Below are positions 17,501 through 18,208 of a DNA stretch of 18,208 nucleotides, piece after piece. The position numbers and the translations under genes were made by a program. The first letter of the stretch is position 1. Each line of letters begins with the position of its first letter. Source of the DNA: an uncultured Prevotellaceae bacterium. Its GTDB lineage: Bacteria; Bacteroidota; Bacteroidia; Bacteroidales; Bacteroidaceae. Location of the stretch: the NCBI GenBank assembly GCA_947176655.1, contig CAMWRK010000012.1, forward strand, positions 1 to 18,208, written 5' to 3'. The notes below the pieces were generated by a model. The model was not told where the DNA came from. It made no database searches and worked only from the letters and a program-made list of their open reading frames with translations.

Positions 17501-17609
17501 TGCATTTGCCGGGAACGGAGAGAACGTAAGTCTTGCCGGTCAGCATGGCGCATTTGTAGTTCGCATGCGCAACGGTCAGGTTATCCGTTCTATAAAGGTA
17601 ATTCTGTAA
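14589..17609 (+). CDS. Secreted GH85-type endo-beta-N-acetylglucosaminidase with T9SS-like C-terminus
   Basis: This 1006-residue protein is predicted to cut the GlcNAc-GlcNAc core of N-glycans outside the cell. Residues 1-20 are a signal peptide (cleavage probably before Gln21). The GH85-like catalytic region spans about 50-460. The segment DGINYNFED (208-216) supplies the Asn213-x-Glu215 pair expected for substrate-assisted catalysis. GHKNGTDVLAGIKFFESW (151-168), YDTFLNY (270-276), DVYQG (303-307) and FSTGNG followed by WYNLGQQDVVPTYRW are further GH85-like phrases. A beta-sandwich of galactose-binding type (about 465-620), an Fn3-like domain (about 630-715) and a GEVED-like domain (about 744-927) follow. 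Residues about 928-1006 resemble a type A T9SS sorting domain (WIYDASGRMVAF, ending IRSIKVIL). The WYDS block of classical GH85 appears as LYTA (245-248), so the substrate may differ. The start is the only ATG that gives a signal peptide. Confidence 0.8.
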   Translation: MKKRLLSVATMAMSVVAAMSQLSPTATTQVYDLDKFGDGVIDVFYTADKAGLKFPTQAMWEAAGFDMATINFVRTHVAKKDLLDRSGRLDQSTTEKRNLFMNLPIGIGKEQGGYPSANFSDDTFSAWNYTNMFGSWNHGLFHASGVTGDAGHKNGTDVLAGIKFFESWTAGSGASGWVAKVQEKDPQGYEGFAYVRPLVNACIYFGKDGINYNFEDTGYDNCKEFHRACYKYAEECGMKDFHVALYTAASSLTASNTATLLGTKADGQCYDTFLNYSASNFASSYTIRSSVNNAEKIFGSCEDVYQGAWIVSMARSWTNLNAYEENKRMGICLWGEHAQSRFMSYNQGMDGLSFQENYQRLMDRFMSGGYRNPASRPAENNGADWNDGLAGFQGIAHYIAERSVINHDLPFTTYFSTGNGDRYNYKGKMTLGSWYNLGQQDVVPTYRWLVYEAGTTTPVLDKGNRDNLTLNEGVPFFTNRDSYIGGSSLKFANTQPVDVILYYCNLKVGAANPKATMAFKSPADKAAFKVIVRLKGETQYKEVAAFDAVKAGPWSEQTVALDLNQGDVIEYLGLRTTGDTKDVMVGMLSLTDDATVTPNELEDAVVEVVEECQKSLSTKLTWNVKGETDQWGMLTNEAANIDHFQILYKDGEKGDAYEVGRTTSWAAYVGNLPMTETTEPWVGVRACATDGKTYSKIQWVKVTRADASTLPESFSANGNYPSCILDNSSEGLTNALNQRYIEKFAVTGADAAYEYTNTIGTPYMKDIAAGISDKNADKTNYILADQTLKITQGQTLTCTLTIANFSDGLQWCTAKGYADWDCSEGFNPSNDEDIWTSGTSNQKAINADFGQTGKVVTFTVNVPADAVVGNSLIRLVFSDAWFPHPGATGATAKGFTMDIPVVISGTNPGREAEVDTHDEGEATPVIYGSATGIDNVGAADNGVSSAEVKNGEVVFTNVEKAWIYDASGRMVAFAGNGENVSLAGQHGAFVVRMRNGQVIRSIKVIL

Positions 17610-17622
17610 TTAACAATATGAT

Positions 17623-17658
17623 GTCCCGCCGATGCTGGCATTCCAGCATTGACGGGAC
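17623..17658 (+). terminator. GC-rich hairpin between the two GH85 genes (terminator or attenuator)
   Basis: GTCCCGCCGATGCTGG (17623-17638) pairs with CCAGCATTGACGGGAC (17643-17658) around a 4-base CATT loop. The 16-bp stem has one C-A mismatch and one G-U pair. It starts 13 bases after the first GH85 stop and is followed by TTATTGGTTAT, which is only moderately T-rich. It may end part of the transcription and lower expression of the second GH85 gene, or protect the upstream mRNA 3' end. Confidence 0.65.
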
Positions 17659-17669
17659 TTATTGGTTAT
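17659..17669 (+). repeat. TTATnGGTTAT motif, copy 3 (before the second GH85 gene)
   Basis: TTATTGGTTAT lies directly after the hairpin and 46 bases before the next ATG. It differs at one central base from the copies at 12618-12628 and 14443-14453. Confidence 0.4.
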
Positions 17670-17715
17670 GGAAAACACATAACTAACTAAATTAATTAAC
17701 CAAAATCATCTGACA

Positions 17716-18208
17716 ATGAAAAATGCATTACTGATTTCGGCTGCGTTGTTGGTGGGTGCAGTGGGCGCAAAGGCTCAGTACATTCCGACGCACGACAAGT
17801 ATGTGACCTGGACTCAGGATGATTTCCAGAAGTATTTCCCGACATGGGAACCCGGAACCCAGCTTTCTGAGGACGAAAACTTCTTCATCTCCCGTGTGAA
17901 GATGCAGGAGCGTTTCGTCAACCGCAACACCCAGGCGCGAGAGTACACAGAGAATGACAATCAGCGTAAGTTCTCGCTGGATACCCCGATGGGCATCTCT
18001 GACACTTACTGGCAGTGTCTGCCTCGTTATGTCTTTGACGGCGACGTGTTCTCTATGTGGTCATATATTGACCAGCAGGGCGGATGGTCAAAGTCATGGA
18101 TCCGTTCTACCGGCGCATATTCCGATGTATGTCATAAGAACGGCGTCCTCTCATCCGGCGGTACCATCTTCTTTGACTCATGGGGTGGAGACAACACCGG
18201 TCCCAGTG
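17716..18208 (+). CDS. Second GH85-like secreted glycosidase (partial, 3' end beyond window)
   Basis: The frame from ATG at 17716 is open for 164 codons to the window edge. Residues 1-20 are a signal peptide (LLISAALLVGAVGAKA, cleavage before Gln21). The rest resembles the N-terminal part of the upstream GH85 protein. SDVCHKNGVLSSGGTIFFDSW corresponds to GDAGHKNGTDVLAGIKFFESW, and the preceding region MWSYIDQQGGWSKSWIRSTG lines up with its AWNYTNMFGSWNHGLFHASG. It is a tandem but clearly diverged paralogue, more different than a recent duplication would be. The segment DTPMGISDTYWQCLPRYVF replaces the less aromatic stretch of the first enzyme, so the binding cleft may differ. The catalytic Asn-x-Glu would lie beyond the edge and cannot be checked. 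Confidence 0.72.
   Translation, partial: MKNALLISAALLVGAVGAKAQYIPTHDKYVTWTQDDFQKYFPTWEPGTQLSEDENFFISRVKMQERFVNRNTQAREYTENDNQRKFSLDTPMGISDTYWQCLPRYVFDGDVFSMWSYIDQQGGWSKSWIRSTGAYSDVCHKNGVLSSGGTIFFDSWGGDNTGPS

Noticed and set aside
16431..17546. 371-codon minus-strand open frame over the GH85 C-terminal region
   Set aside because: The plus strand encodes coherent beta-sandwich and sorting-like domains. The antisense product resembles no known protein and has no promoter or ribosome binding site.
14589..17609. GH18-type endoglycosidase as the identity of the large glycosidase
   Set aside because: No DxxDxDxE motif is visible. The Asn-x-Glu segment and the TGxG...WYNL...LPTYRW-like phrases fit GH85 better.

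Overview
The window looks like a chromosomal segment from a Bacteroidales bacterium, most likely close to Prevotella or its relatives. The reasons are a SusC/SusD-type outer-membrane pair, a six-gene Na+-translocating NADH:quinone reductase (nqrABCDEF) operon, a TAnnTTTG-type promoter in front of nqrA, and a C-terminal domain on a secreted glycosidase that resembles type IX secretion (T9SS) sorting domains. No rRNA, tRNA, CRISPR array, transposase or phage gene was seen.

Layout. (1) Positions 1-2784, minus strand: a large partial gene for a TamB/AsmA-like envelope protein, open for 928 codons to the window edge. (2) Positions 2785-2915: a divergent promoter region. (3) Positions 2916-8860, plus strand: nqrA-nqrB-nqrC-nqrD-nqrE-nqrF, tightly packed and apparently one operon. 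(4) Positions 8861-9085: a gene-free leader rich in inverted repeats. (5) Positions 9086-18208, plus strand: a glycan-acquisition locus made of susC-like and susD-like genes and two tandem, diverged GH85-type endo-beta-N-acetylglucosaminidase genes. The second glycosidase gene runs off the right edge.

How the genes work together. The Nqr complex oxidises NADH, reduces quinone and pumps Na+. In the second locus, the secreted GH85 enzymes would cut the chitobiose core of N-glycans, and the SusC/SusD pair would bind and import the released oligosaccharides. The N-glycan substrate is an inference from the GH85 assignment.

Most unusual points. NqrC carries an N-terminal rubrerythrin-type rubredoxin domain with two CxxC pairs, fused in frame ahead of its membrane helix. 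The first GH85 enzyme keeps the catalytic Asn-x-Glu pair but has diverged elsewhere. The motif TTATnGGTTAT recurs in each of the three gaps between susC, susD and the two GH85 genes, in one gap as part of a long inverted repeat. The gap between nqrF and susC holds a 15-bp compound hairpin and a weaker terminator-like hairpin.
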